DNA of 24,825 nt. It comes from Leptospira sp. (GTDB lineage Bacteria; Spirochaetota; Leptospiria; Leptospirales; Leptospiraceae). This document shows, piece after piece, positions 7,986-16,527 of this stretch (position 1 is the stretch's first letter; the number at the start of each line of letters is the position of its first letter). Under the pieces are notes generated by a model. The model was not told where the DNA came from, made no database searches, and was given only the letters and a program-made list of their open reading frames with translations. The DNA is taken from the NCBI GenBank assembly GCA_021413405.1, contig JAIOQL010000632.1:1-24825 (forward strand). The letters run 5' to 3'. A program made the translations under genes and the position numbers.

Positions 7986-8471
7986 ATGAGGACGGAAAGT
8001 ATGCCAATTTATCCTGTAGAGCTTCCCAGAACGCAATCGTCCCTACTTGTACCACGGCGATTCATTGAGGATTTTGCAGAACGCACGGAAGGAACAAGTA
8101 GGGAAATCTATTTCCATTTCCTTATAAAAAGGTATGGTCATTTGATAATGTCTGGGGGGATGGGCCGGAGAGAGACTATTAAAAAACGTTTTCAGGATCC
8201 GGGAAAGGATCTTGTGAAGACGAATTTTAGACCGGCAAATCAAGATTGGATTCAGTTCGATATTTTATCGGATTATCTTGGTATTTCCAAAACCGGTTTG
8301 TTTACATTACTTTTGACGTTGGATATCGCCGGATGGAGTGAGCTTTTGGCGGAAAAATTTTATGATCGTGGAGTTCCCCCAACTATAACCGAATTTTTTT
8401 CCCGGATTCACATGATACATAAAATTCCAGTTCAAATTCATCGTAAAATTTACTATAAAATTCGAAGATAA
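7986..8471 (+). CDS. DUF1564 family protein (Leptospira-specific)
   Basis: A soluble 161-residue protein. The order of motifs matches my recollection of DUF1564: SSLLVP near the N-terminus, LIKRYGHLIMSGG, the RFQDPGKDLVKTNFRPANQDWIQ region (about 68-90), then a DYLGISKTGLFTLLLTLD helical segment and VPPTI. Function is unknown. The family is multi-copy in Leptospira and hardly seen elsewhere, so it marks the genus. ATG 8001 may be the true start: GAGG lies nine nt upstream, which would give 156 residues. A terminator upstream and a hairpin at its front suggest its own transcript. The central FRP-DW motif and the following helices look nucleic-acid-binding-like, but this is a guess. Confidence 0.85.
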   Translation: MRTESMPIYPVELPRTQSSLLVPRRFIEDFAERTEGTSREIYFHFLIKRYGHLIMSGGMGRRETIKKRFQDPGKDLVKTNFRPANQDWIQFDILSDYLGISKTGLFTLLLTLDIAGWSELLAEKFYDRGVPPTITEFFSRIHMIHKIPVQIHRKIYYKIRR

Positions 8472-8536
8472 GATTATTTTAGCATCTCTTTACTTCATCT
8501 CAAACAGATTCTTACTATTCGCCGATGGAATAAAAG

Positions 8537-8561
8537 TTGACACCAAAAATCTTTGGGTCAA
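8537..8561 (+). promoter_or_regulatory. Leader hairpin with a -35-like TTGACA
   Basis: TTGAC(A)CCAAA pairs with TTTGGGTCAA as a ten-bp stem with one bulged A and loop AATC. It ends 19 nt before the start codon at 8581 and just before the AGGAGAG ribosome site. Its left end is a perfect TTGACA, but no good -10 sits 16-18 nt downstream, so I favour an RNA hairpin or operator over a promoter box. Confidence 0.45.
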
Positions 8562-8580
8562 AACTAAACCAGGAGAGCGT

Positions 8581-8823
8581 ATGAAATATTTAGCTATTCT
8601 TCTTCTGTCGTTAAACTTAAGTTCTGTCACATTTGCAAATGATATTCCGGGGAAAGAGGCCTGCGAAAAATTGAATAACACAGACCTTTATAAAGCTTGT
8701 AAGCCTTTGAAAATCGGCGTTTCACAAGGAACTTATTCTTCTTCGGCTCAGATTAAATGCGAATGCATGTCAAGAAAGGATAATTCAAAGATCATTGTAG
8801 ATATAGGAATGTATAATTACTGA
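8581..8823 (+). CDS. Small secreted four-cysteine protein
   Basis: An 80-residue protein with a clear Sec signal peptide (Lys, then a leucine-rich core, probable cleavage after TFA at about residue 19). The mature part of about 61 residues has four cysteines (EAC, KAC and KCEC), suggesting two disulfides in the periplasm or outside. AGGAGAG sits four nt before ATG, a strong ribosome site. I do not recognise the family. Its stop is only two bases from the stop of the convergent 682-residue gene, so the two transcripts very likely overlap at their 3' ends. It is not a lipoprotein, because no cysteine lies at the cleavage site. Confidence 0.75.
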   Translation: MKYLAILLLSLNLSSVTFANDIPGKEACEKLNNTDLYKACKPLKIGVSQGTYSSSAQIKCECMSRKDNSKIIVDIGMYNY

Positions 8824-8825
8824 AA

Positions 8826-10874
8826 CTATGATTGCAATTTGTTTTTTAGATGGGAAGCCAAAAGCTGGTATTCATGCTTCGACGGATTACTTTCGAGAAA
8901 AATGATAGTTGATTTTAACCATTCTTTCTTGGCTTCCATTTCTTTATTGATGAACACATGTCTCACTTCATTCAATACTCTGACTTCGGAGTATCGTCTC
9001 TTTTGGTCGTAGAACAGCATATCGCTGACTGATTCGTATGTAAAATTAGGAGAACCCAGGGCATGCATCAGTTCGTCAAGCCAAATGAGACCTTTGTTTT
9101 TTCTATCAACGTAGTCGATTGCTTTTTGTACTCTGGAGCTGATCAGGATTTGTCTTTCTCTGGGAGGGGATGCAGCTGACGGTGCTTTGACCGCAACCTG
9201 ATTTTTTTTCAGATCCGGATCTGACTTTTGTTTTTCTGAAAAATTAAATCCCTGTTCTCTTGCTGAATCTTCTTCCCGTCTCTTTTCGGAATGGAATCCG
9301 AACAACTTCAAAATAAATTCCAGTATTTTTTGGAGAAATGGTTTTTTGGCTTCTTCTTTCTTTCTTTTTTCTTCTTCGAGTTCTTTTTCCCATTCGGAAA
9401 TGGATTTAGACAATTGAATTTGCTCTTCTATCATCGCCTTGGGAATTCCTTCTCCGGAAACATCAATCAGGAAGTCATAAATCCCTCTTGCGAAATTGTT
9501 GTCTTTTGCCATTAAATGAAGAAAAGAGCGCCGTTTTTTATTTTGAATGAACGCACGTGCGAGATTTTCTTTGTACAATATGTAAATACCTGAAGAAAGA
9601 TTCTCTGCTCTTCTTTCTTTTACAGCAAGGACAACCGGATTTCCTAATATTCTTTCTTTCAATATCCCGAAGAGCTCTGTGCGGTCGTTATTGTAATCGG
9701 CAAGGATAGAATCGATCACCTGAAAGTTTTCATCCGTCAGATGAAACGCATCAAATTTCATATTGATGACTTTTAGATTTTCCATCATAAGGATATCCAA
9801 TGCATTTTCACGTCTCGCAGCAAAAAGAGTATTGGAAGTAGTGAGAAGGGTTGAGTAGCCTTCAATGAAATCTGCACCTCCGGGCCACTGATCGCCATAG
9901 GCAAATGAAGGATGTTTTCTTAATTCCTCAAGAATCTGCTCATCATTGACAACGGCTCCTGCTTTTGACCACGGAGAGTCTTCTTCCGGAAGGATTGAAA
10001 TCAAAATATTTTTTCCTAATTCGCTGAAAATAGGAAGTATGCATTCTACTTCAGTCCGGAACACTTTGATCTGGTCATTTTCATATTCCATGAGACCCGA
10101 AACCGCAGGCGAAATGATATGAAGTGCCGGAGTTAAAGATAGAAGGATAGATCCGTTTCCGCGTTCCTCAAGAGCATTCAATGCCTCCTCGGGTAGAGTG
10201 AGAGTTTCACTGAGGTCTTCGAGCAATTTGGATCTGCCCTGGGATAGACGCGAAATGACGGTTGTCAGAAGAGATTCATCCGGATGCATCTGCCTTTCAA
10301 GAAAATATTCAAATGAGAGTGTTTCCAGATTTTTCATTCTTTTCAGAAGTGAATTATGATCTTTGAAACCGAGCAGATTTCCTCCTTCATCTGTTCTTTT
10401 GTAAGTATTATTCACAAAGTCGCTTAACGTAGAATTCTTCTGGAGTGTTTGGATCATTTTATCGCGATGATGAACAAATTTCAGTATCGAGATAATACTT
10501 TCTCTCAGGCAGGCCCGTTTAACTTTTTGCGCCTGCACAAATTGCAAAGAGACCGGTCGGATCAGTGCTGTTTTTATATGCAGCTGCTTCTCTTCCTCGG
10601 AGAATTCAATGTATTTGCAGGAAGCGATTACCCTTTTTTCAACCATGAACTGTATGTCTTTTTCTTTGAGAGAAGATATCTGTTCAATTTTTGCAAGTGC
10701 ATACGGTGCCTGGTCGAAAAGGAAAAAACTCTCAACGCCTTTTTCAATCGAATTTATATCTTTCATTGTCTGAGGTGTATACTGCAGCATCAGAGTTTTG
10801 AGTTCGATTTCGCTGATAAAATCCGGTCCGGATTCGGTAATTCCAAAATTGTCGGGATTAATTATGTCGCTCAT
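8826..10874 (-). CDS. Large orphan protein, 682 aa, function unknown
   Basis: A long intact frame with normal codon use, no signal peptide and no transmembrane helix, so probably cytoplasmic. The first ~480 residues are mixed helical with no motif I recognise. Residues about 485-545 are a highly charged Lys/Glu segment likely to form a coiled coil, interrupted by a hydrophobic amphipathic stretch (FLQKILEFILKLFGF) that could touch a membrane. A disordered Ser/Pro/Lys linker follows, then a C-terminal helical domain of about 120 residues (from RVQKAIDYVDRKNKG). It lies 81 nt downstream of the propeller-protein gene on the same strand and may be cotranscribed. No strong ribosome site precedes its ATG. 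I cannot assign a function. Confidence 0.8.
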   Translation of the reverse strand: MSDIINPDNFGITESGPDFISEIELKTLMLQYTPQTMKDINSIEKGVESFFLFDQAPYALAKIEQISSLKEKDIQFMVEKRVIASCKYIEFSEEEKQLHIKTALIRPVSLQFVQAQKVKRACLRESIISILKFVHHRDKMIQTLQKNSTLSDFVNNTYKRTDEGGNLLGFKDHNSLLKRMKNLETLSFEYFLERQMHPDESLLTTVISRLSQGRSKLLEDLSETLTLPEEALNALEERGNGSILLSLTPALHIISPAVSGLMEYENDQIKVFRTEVECILPIFSELGKNILISILPEEDSPWSKAGAVVNDEQILEELRKHPSFAYGDQWPGGADFIEGYSTLLTTSNTLFAARRENALDILMMENLKVINMKFDAFHLTDENFQVIDSILADYNNDRTELFGILKERILGNPVVLAVKERRAENLSSGIYILYKENLARAFIQNKKRRSFLHLMAKDNNFARGIYDFLIDVSGEGIPKAMIEEQIQLSKSISEWEKELEEEKRKKEEAKKPFLQKILEFILKLFGFHSEKRREEDSAREQGFNFSEKQKSDPDLKKNQVAVKAPSAASPPRERQILISSRVQKAIDYVDRKNKGLIWLDELMHALGSPNFTYESVSDMLFYDQKRRYSEVRVLNEVRHVFINKEMEAKKEWLKSTIIFLESNPSKHEYQLLASHLKNKLQS

Positions 10875-10930
10875 TTTAAATGGAAGGCTTTAATATATTA
10901 TCGGACGGGATGATTCCTTAGATCAATCCG

Positions 10931-10950
10931 TAAAAGAATCTGGGGGATTC
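10931..10950 (-). terminator. Weak candidate terminator after the propeller gene
   Basis: On the minus strand GAATC/GATTC form a five-bp stem with a CCCCA loop, followed by CTTTTA. It lies six nt beyond the stop of the propeller-protein gene. The stem and U-tract are minimal, so readthrough into the downstream 682-residue gene is likely. Confidence 0.25.
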
Positions 10951-10955
10951 AGGAA

Positions 10956-12821
10956 TTAAAATTTTCCAGTAGATTTCAATTTGAAAAATAAATAATCAAA
11001 TGTTCCTCCGAAAGATACGATTGGGGCTTGAGAATAGATAGAAGTAATTGCCGTGTCGGAATATCCGGTAACCGCATAACCCCCATCTGTCGTCTGTATC
11101 CCGGAAAATCCGGCTTCTGCACCGGCGACACTCCCCAGGAATTCGAACCATTGCACTGCGCCTACGTTTGTCAGCTTAACGAGAAGAATATCGGAAGCTC
11201 CTCCTGCGAAAGTATTGAGTGGGGAAACTCCACCCAACGAATTTATGCTGGCTCCGGTTCCAGCCAGAAAATAGCCTTTTTCTCCTGTTTCGATCGCAGA
11301 GTTGCACTGATTCGCCGCTCCGGCTACTCCGATGAATGTGAACCATTCTACGTTACCACTGGAGCTCAATTTTACGGCCATGCAATCTCCGGTACCTGAA
11401 CCGCTAAACGGCAAAACAGGTGATTTTCCATTGAAAGAACCGGTATTCCCCCTGGCCAGACCACCAACGATCGCCCCACCATCTGAAGTTCCGGAAATCC
11501 CCAATCCCCCATCGGGAGATGAACTACCGAGAAATGTGAACCATTGAAGCACACCGTTTGCATTCACTTTGAAAACTGATAAATCAGCGGTTGCAGTTGT
11601 ATTCTGGATTATTGGAGTGATACTTCCAATGTTTGCAATTGCGGTATTTGTATCGCCGGTCGTGATATATCCTCCATCAGATGTCTGTGAAATTGCGGCG
11701 AGGTTATCTACGCCCGTACTGCTTCCGAGGAATGTAAACCATTTTACCGTTCCGCTCGAACTGAATTTAGTCAGGACCTGATCGAAAGTGGCTCCTCCGG
11801 AATATTGATTTACAGGAACCAATGAACCAAAAGTCGTGAAATTCCCGTTTGCCATTCCGCCTATTAAGTATCCTCCGTCATCCGGAGTCTGTAATACGGA
11901 AGTAACGAAATTTCCTGCCGATGAACCACCGAAAAATGTAAACCATTGAACAGAACCTGTTGATGCAAGTTTGATGACAAGCCCATCAAAGGAACTGGAG
12001 CCACTGAACATATAAAGGGGTGATGAGGCGGAGCCTAAGGATGAGAATCCTAAAGAAGCTGTGCCGGCCAATACATACCCGTCATCGGAGGTTTGGCTTA
12101 TTGCATTGCAACTATCGTTTCCAGGTCCGCCGAGAAAAGTGTACCATTGGACTATTCCTGCGGAGTTTAATTTTACAACGAGACAATCATTATTTCCGGA
12201 AATTGAATTCAGCGGAGTGAGGCTACCTACTGAGGGAATATTAGTGTCTGATTGACCGATTACAATATACCCTCCGTCCACTGTTTGTAAAATTTGTCTG
12301 GCTTTATCTGTCCCTGCTACACTTCCGAAAAAACTGAAAAACGAATTTTCAGGAACTGTTACATTCAGATTTGCTCCACCCTGAAGCATGATTGCTGTTA
12401 CGGATATTCCGGAAGAAACATTGGAAAGCTGAAGAGAATTGTCGTCCAGGATTTTTATTCCGAAAGAACCGATGAAAACATTGCTGAATGATTTTACTGA
12501 TACGTTGAATATACGGGTTCCGACTGCGTTACTGAAATTTCCGGAGGAATCAGAAGATGCGGTTACTGGCTGCGTTCCATTTGCAACTGAAAAGCTGAAT
12601 GTTACGCCTGCGATTGGAATTTTGGAGCTGGAAAGAATAGTTCCCCTGACGGGAATTTTCGGGCAAAATAATCCGTCCTGTCCTAAAAAGCACCTGAGAA
12701 TCTGGAGTCTTGTAAATGAATTTCCGAATAGACTGTTTGCATTGTCAGGATTGAGCCTGCAATCAGAAAAAGGGAACAGAGTGAATGTAATAAGAATGAT
12801 TTTGTAGAATATTTTATTCAA
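10956..12821 (-). CDS. Seven-repeat beta-propeller surface protein, probable lipoprotein
   Basis: A 621-residue exported protein. A Lys-containing N-terminus and hydrophobic core lead to Cys21 in FPFSDC; Asp at -1 is unusual, so lipidation is likely but not certain. Residues about 55-110 (VRGTILSSSKIPIAGVTF, then DSSGNF) resemble a carboxypeptidase-regulatory-type Ig-like module. From about 161 to the C-terminus run seven repeats of about 66 residues, each with a W-F/Y-T-F-x-G start, a T-x-D-G-G-Y centre and a D-x-x-x-x-K-L-x-x-x-G end, as in SBBP/delta-60 repeats. Seven repeats match a closed seven-bladed propeller. Related leptospiral proteins are thought to face the cell surface. No ligand can be inferred. 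Confidence 0.82.
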   Translation of the reverse strand: MNKIFYKIILITFTLFPFSDCRLNPDNANSLFGNSFTRLQILRCFLGQDGLFCPKIPVRGTILSSSKIPIAGVTFSFSVANGTQPVTASSDSSGNFSNAVGTRIFNVSVKSFSNVFIGSFGIKILDDNSLQLSNVSSGISVTAIMLQGGANLNVTVPENSFFSFFGSVAGTDKARQILQTVDGGYIVIGQSDTNIPSVGSLTPLNSISGNNDCLVVKLNSAGIVQWYTFLGGPGNDSCNAISQTSDDGYVLAGTASLGFSSLGSASSPLYMFSGSSSFDGLVIKLASTGSVQWFTFFGGSSAGNFVTSVLQTPDDGGYLIGGMANGNFTTFGSLVPVNQYSGGATFDQVLTKFSSSGTVKWFTFLGSSTGVDNLAAISQTSDGGYITTGDTNTAIANIGSITPIIQNTTATADLSVFKVNANGVLQWFTFLGSSSPDGGLGISGTSDGGAIVGGLARGNTGSFNGKSPVLPFSGSGTGDCMAVKLSSSGNVEWFTFIGVAGAANQCNSAIETGEKGYFLAGTGASINSLGGVSPLNTFAGGASDILLVKLTNVGAVQWFEFLGSVAGAEAGFSGIQTTDGGYAVTGYSDTAITSIYSQAPIVSFGGTFDYLFFKLKSTGKF

Positions 12822-13024
12822 ATTGTTTCCGTTGGCATATCGCTGAATGATTATCGCACGGGTTATGTTTTATTCAAGGAAATAATTAATCAATGATCAT
12901 TTCTCGAATAGAACGTATGTGAAAAATACGGATAATTTGCTTTTTGTCCTGATTTCCGTTTTGGATCTCGCCCCGGAGCAATTTATATATTTACAGTATC
13001 ACGCATATAAAAGAGAAAGAATTG

Positions 13025-14188
13025 ATGAGAAAAAAAATCATGCTACTTGGTTCGGGAGAACTTGGAAAAGAATTTGTGATCGCCGCGAAGCGGATAGGAC
13101 AATTTGTAATTGCAGTCGATTCCTACGCCGATGCCCCGGCAATGCAGGTGGCTGATAAGTTTGCCGTGATTGATATGCTGGATGGAAGCGCGCTTGATGC
13201 GTTAGTCGAATTGCATAAGCCTGACATTATTGTTCCTGAAATTGAAGCGATCAGGACAGAAAGATTTTATCATTATGAATCAGAAGGAATCCAGGTTGTT
13301 CCGAGTGCAAGAGCTGCAAATTTTACGATGAACCGGAAGGCGATCCGGGACCTGGCTGCGAAAACTCTGAATCTTCCGACTGCGAAATATTCTTATGCTA
13401 ACAACCTTGGTGAACTCAAAATTGCTGTGAAAGAACTCGGTCTTCCCTGTGTGGTGAAGCCTCTCATGTCTTCTTCCGGGAAAGGACAGTCGGTCATACG
13501 GTCGGAATCTGAAATTGAATCCGCCTGGGAGTTTGCTGCGACAAAGGGACGAGGGGATTATAGTGAAGTGATCGTCGAAGAATTCATAAAATTTGATTCT
13601 GAAATAACCCTTCTGACTGTTACGCAGAAAAATGGAAAAACGCTTTTTTGTCCTGTCATTGGTCATCGTCAGGAAAGAGGAGATTACCAGGAAAGCTGGC
13701 AGCCCGTTTCTTTGAGGGAAGATCAATTGACCGGGGCCAGGAGGATGGCTGAACAGGTTACAAAAGAACTCACCGGTTTTGGAATCTGGGGAGTAGAATT
13801 TTTTCTTTCGGACAAAGTGGTCTATTTTTCGGAATTATCTCCGCGTCCTCATGACACGGGAATGGTCACTCTGGCAGGAACCCAGAATTTTAATGAATTT
13901 GAACTGCATTTGCGTGCGGTGCTTGGCCTTCCGATTCCTGAAATAACTCTCGAAAGGGCTGGCGCGAGCGCGGTGATATTAGCGGAAAAGGACGGCGGAT
14001 ACCCTGAATTCAGTGGAATCGAAGATGCCGCATCTGTTCCAAAAACAGATTTTAAAATCTTCGGAAAACCTTCGACACGTAAATACCGGAGGATGGGCGT
14101 TGCACTTGCCTACGGTGAAAAAGATTCCAGAACTGATGCGTTACGCGAAATTGCAAAAAAAGTTGCGGATATGGTGAAATTACTTTGA
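13025..14188 (+). CDS. purT: Formate-dependent phosphoribosylglycinamide formyltransferase (PurT)
   Basis: A 387-residue ATP-grasp enzyme that makes formyl-GAR from GAR, formate and ATP, the folate-independent route for the third step of purine synthesis. The N-terminus has the dinucleotide-like loop LLGSGELGKE. The ATP-grasp core contains VVKPLMSSSGKGQS and IVEEFIKFDSEIT, and the near-invariant PurT motif ELSPRPHDTGMVTLAG follows; RKYRRMGVALAY is near the C-terminus. The length is close to the 392 residues of E. coli PurT. ATG 13025 is preferred over TTG 13022, with GAGAAAG upstream. The gap before the divergent propeller gene is about 200 nt, and no purine riboswitch pattern is evident there. 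The next gene starts 25 nt downstream. Confidence 0.95.
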   Translation: MRKKIMLLGSGELGKEFVIAAKRIGQFVIAVDSYADAPAMQVADKFAVIDMLDGSALDALVELHKPDIIVPEIEAIRTERFYHYESEGIQVVPSARAANFTMNRKAIRDLAAKTLNLPTAKYSYANNLGELKIAVKELGLPCVVKPLMSSSGKGQSVIRSESEIESAWEFAATKGRGDYSEVIVEEFIKFDSEITLLTVTQKNGKTLFCPVIGHRQERGDYQESWQPVSLREDQLTGARRMAEQVTKELTGFGIWGVEFFLSDKVVYFSELSPRPHDTGMVTLAGTQNFNEFELHLRAVLGLPIPEITLERAGASAVILAEKDGGYPEFSGIEDAASVPKTDFKIFGKPSTRKYRRMGVALAYGEKDSRTDALREIAKKVADMVKLL

Positions 14189-14213
14189 AGCAATCAATGC
14201 CGGTCGTTACATT

Positions 14214-16100
14214 TTGAATCTCATTTCGATTGATAAACTTTCTAAAAAAATCGGGGATAAATTTCTTTTTAAGGAAATTTCCTTTGGGGTTGATGACAAT
14301 GATAAAATAGCATTTATCGGAGTGAACGGCTCAGGCAAATCTACTCTTCTCAAAATTATTCTCGGGTCAGTTGAAATTGATTCCGGAAGAATTGTAAAAA
14401 ATAATAATCTACGGATAGGTTATCTTGGTCAATCTCCGGAGTTTATCCCGTCGAACACAATCCTTGAGCACATTTTCCAGAGTGATTCACCGTCCCTGAA
14501 GGTTATCAAAAGATATGAAAACGTGTGCATTGCACTGGAGACGGATCATAGCGAAATTATTACGCAGGAATATGACATGGCCATGTCTGAGATGGACAGG
14601 CTAGGAGTCTGGGAATATGAACAGTTCATTAAGTCTATCCTGAGCGAACTTGGTTTGAAAAATCTGAATGAAAAAATGGCAAATCTTTCCGGAGGGATGC
14701 TGAAAAAAGTTGCACTTGTCCAGACTATCATTGACGACACGAATTTTCTGATCCTGGATGAACCGACCAATCACCTGGATATAGATACAATTTTATGGCT
14801 CCAGCAATATCTTATGAAAACGGATAAACCTTTTCTAATTGTGACACACGACCGGTATTTCCTGGATTCAGTAGTGGAAAAAATCTATGAGATTGATGAT
14901 TCCACACTGAAGAGATATCCGGGGAACTATTCATTTTACCTGGAAAAAAAAGCTGAAGAAGAAGCACTCTTGAAGGAGTCTGAGCAAAAAACAAAGGGCT
15001 TTTTGCGGAAGGAGCTGGAATGGTTTGGTCGCCAGCCGAAAGCCCGCGGGACGAAGCAGAAAGCAAGATCCGACAGGATCACAGATCTTCTCAGCCGGAA
15101 AAAAACAGGGAAGGATATCAATCTTGAATTTTCCGTAGCAGGGAGAAGACTCGGCAAGAAAATTCTTGAGCTCAAAAATGTTTCAAAATCATTCGAATCC
15201 AAAATCATCGACAACTTTTCTTATGTTTTTAAATTCCAGGAAAGAATTGGAATCGTTGGTCCCAACGGGGCCGGGAAGTCGACGCTGTTGAATCTGCTCA
15301 CGGAGAGGGAAAAACCTGACTCCGGTTCGGTCAACGTTGGGATCAGTACGAAGTTCGGATATTTTGATCAGTCTAGCCTTGAATTGAATCCTGATGTCAG
15401 GGTCATTGATTTCATAAAAGAAAATGCCGGTCAATCAATTCAAATGAGCAATGGGGAGGTGCGCACTGCTTCCCAGATGCTCGAACTTTTTCTCTTTGAT
15501 GGAAGATTGCAGAATTCAAAAATTGGAAAGCTTTCAGGAGGGGAAAAAAGACGGCTCTACCTTGTTTACATACTCATCCAGAATCCGAATTTTCTGCTGC
15601 TTGATGAGCCGACAAACGATCTGGATATACGAACGCTTTCGATTCTGGAAGAATTCCTCGGAGAGTTTCCCGGTTGCATCGTTGCTGTTTCTCATGACAG
15701 ATATTTTATGGACAGGCTTTGTGATTTCCTTCTCGTTTTTAAAGGGAACGGAGTCATTGAAACGTTCGCTGGAAATTATTCCGATTATCTGGAATACAAA
15801 GAATATTCCGAATCAGCTGAGCGGCGATCAAATGCAATGGAAAAGTCAGATAACCTTAAAAATCAGGCTGTTCCTTCTGTTGAAAAAAAGAAAGGCCTTT
15901 CATTCCGGGATAAGAAGGAACTGGAGACGATTGAAAAAGAGATCAGCGAAATTGAAATAGAAAAAAAGACCCTCGCGGAACTTCTCAGTTCCGGTCGGGG
16001 GCAATACATTGAACAAACAAAGGCGGGAGATCGCCTTAAAGAATTAGAAGAAATAGAGCAGAGAAAATTACGTAAATGGGAGGAATTGTCAGAAAAATAG
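14214..16100 (+). CDS. uup: ABC-F ATPase, Uup type
   Basis: A 628-residue soluble protein with two ABC ATPase domains and no membrane segment. Domain 1 has Walker A GVNGSGKST, signature LSGGMLKK and Walker B LILDEPTNHLD; domain 2 has GPNGAGKST, LSGGEKRR and LLLDEPTNDLD. The charged linker between them (GFLRKELEWFGRQPKARGTK region) is the ABC-F interdomain element. The C-terminal ~70 residues form a coiled coil rich in Glu/Lys, which points to Uup rather than EttA. ABC-F proteins bind the ribosomal E site and relieve stalling; Uup has also been linked to DNA transposition and excision. The start must be TTG 14214, because the nearby ATG at 14197 is out of frame. It follows purT by 25 nt. Confidence 0.92.
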   Translation: MNLISIDKLSKKIGDKFLFKEISFGVDDNDKIAFIGVNGSGKSTLLKIILGSVEIDSGRIVKNNNLRIGYLGQSPEFIPSNTILEHIFQSDSPSLKVIKRYENVCIALETDHSEIITQEYDMAMSEMDRLGVWEYEQFIKSILSELGLKNLNEKMANLSGGMLKKVALVQTIIDDTNFLILDEPTNHLDIDTILWLQQYLMKTDKPFLIVTHDRYFLDSVVEKIYEIDDSTLKRYPGNYSFYLEKKAEEEALLKESEQKTKGFLRKELEWFGRQPKARGTKQKARSDRITDLLSRKKTGKDINLEFSVAGRRLGKKILELKNVSKSFESKIIDNFSYVFKFQERIGIVGPNGAGKSTLLNLLTEREKPDSGSVNVGISTKFGYFDQSSLELNPDVRVIDFIKENAGQSIQMSNGEVRTASQMLELFLFDGRLQNSKIGKLSGGEKRRLYLVYILIQNPNFLLLDEPTNDLDIRTLSILEEFLGEFPGCIVAVSHDRYFMDRLCDFLLVFKGNGVIETFAGNYSDYLEYKEYSESAERRSNAMEKSDNLKNQAVPSVEKKKGLSFRDKKELETIEKEISEIEIEKKTLAELLSSGRGQYIEQTKAGDRLKELEEIEQRKLRKWEELSEK

Positions 16101-16110
16101 CAGTGAATTG

Positions 16111-16245
16111 TTATTTCTGCACCGGCTCGATACCGATCCGTGTCCTGCTAAAAAATCTGCGTATTCCTTTGGAAACTATGACCCCGCCGAGTAATATTGG
16201 GGTTCCGTAGAAGTAGGCAATCACCCAATAATTCACTTCTTCCAT
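16111..16245 (-). CDS. Micro-membrane protein, 44 aa
   Basis: ATG at 16245 opens a 44-residue frame with one hydrophobic segment (about residues 6-28, including YWVIAYFYGTPILLGG) followed by an Arg-rich tail (GIRRFFSRTR), consistent with a single-span inner-membrane protein with its C-terminus inside by the positive-inside rule. AAGGA lies about 11 nt upstream, an acceptable though distant ribosome site. Its stop lies 10 nt from the convergent uup stop. No homolog is recognised. The regular membrane-protein design argues for a real gene, but a frame this short can arise by chance. Confidence 0.45.
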   Translation of the reverse strand: MEEVNYWVIAYFYGTPILLGGVIVSKGIRRFFSRTRIGIEPVQK

Positions 16246-16396
16246 ACGAATAATTTTTCCTTATACTTTAATAAGTCAAAGGGAAAATTTCTCCGGGCTG
16301 CTCCTTGCCGGATTTTTAATGCTCTTTAAGAAGCAGGGAACAGGTCAGCATTGCCGCATAACGTAAAATATTCAGGTTGATAAAAGCTTAACCGGG

Positions 16397-16436
16397 CAGG
16401 TTTTTTGAAAGGAAGAAAAATTTATTCAAAAACCTG
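16397..16436. repeat. Inverted repeat in the uup/PP2C gap
   Basis: CAGGTTTTTTGAA (16397-16409) pairs with TTCAAAAACCTG (16425-16436) over 12 bp with one bulged T, around a loop of 15 nt. The stop codon of the 33-residue minus-strand frame lies in the right arm. No clear U-tract follows on either strand, so it could be a weak transcript end or a remnant of a repeat. Confidence 0.5.
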
Positions 16437-16527
16437 ACAGGACATAGGGTGCAATTGATAAGGCAAAGAGTATAAAGCTAACTATCAGAAAATAGGTGTC
16501 GCAATTGATTTCTTTTCTTTTTTCCAT
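16426..16527 (-). CDS. Possible micro-membrane protein, 33 aa
   Basis: ATG at 16527 encodes MEKRKEINCDTYF, then a strongly hydrophobic helix (FLIVSFILFALSIAPYVL) to the C-terminus. A Lys/Arg-rich front before one helix is typical of small bacterial membrane proteins. The nearest Shine-Dalgarno-like run (AAGGGG) is about 13 nt upstream, longer than usual. The frame stays open upstream to 16632, but that extension looks non-coding. Evidence is thin. Confidence 0.3.
   Translation of the reverse strand: MEKRKEINCDTYFLIVSFILFALSIAPYVLSGF

Noticed and set aside
11028..11399. Plus-strand frames over the propeller gene
   Set aside because: They arise from the repeated structure of the minus-strand propeller gene read backwards.
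12822..13024. Purine-type riboswitch upstream of purT
   Set aside because: The conserved purine riboswitch junction sequences are absent and no strong stem-loop is seen in the leader.
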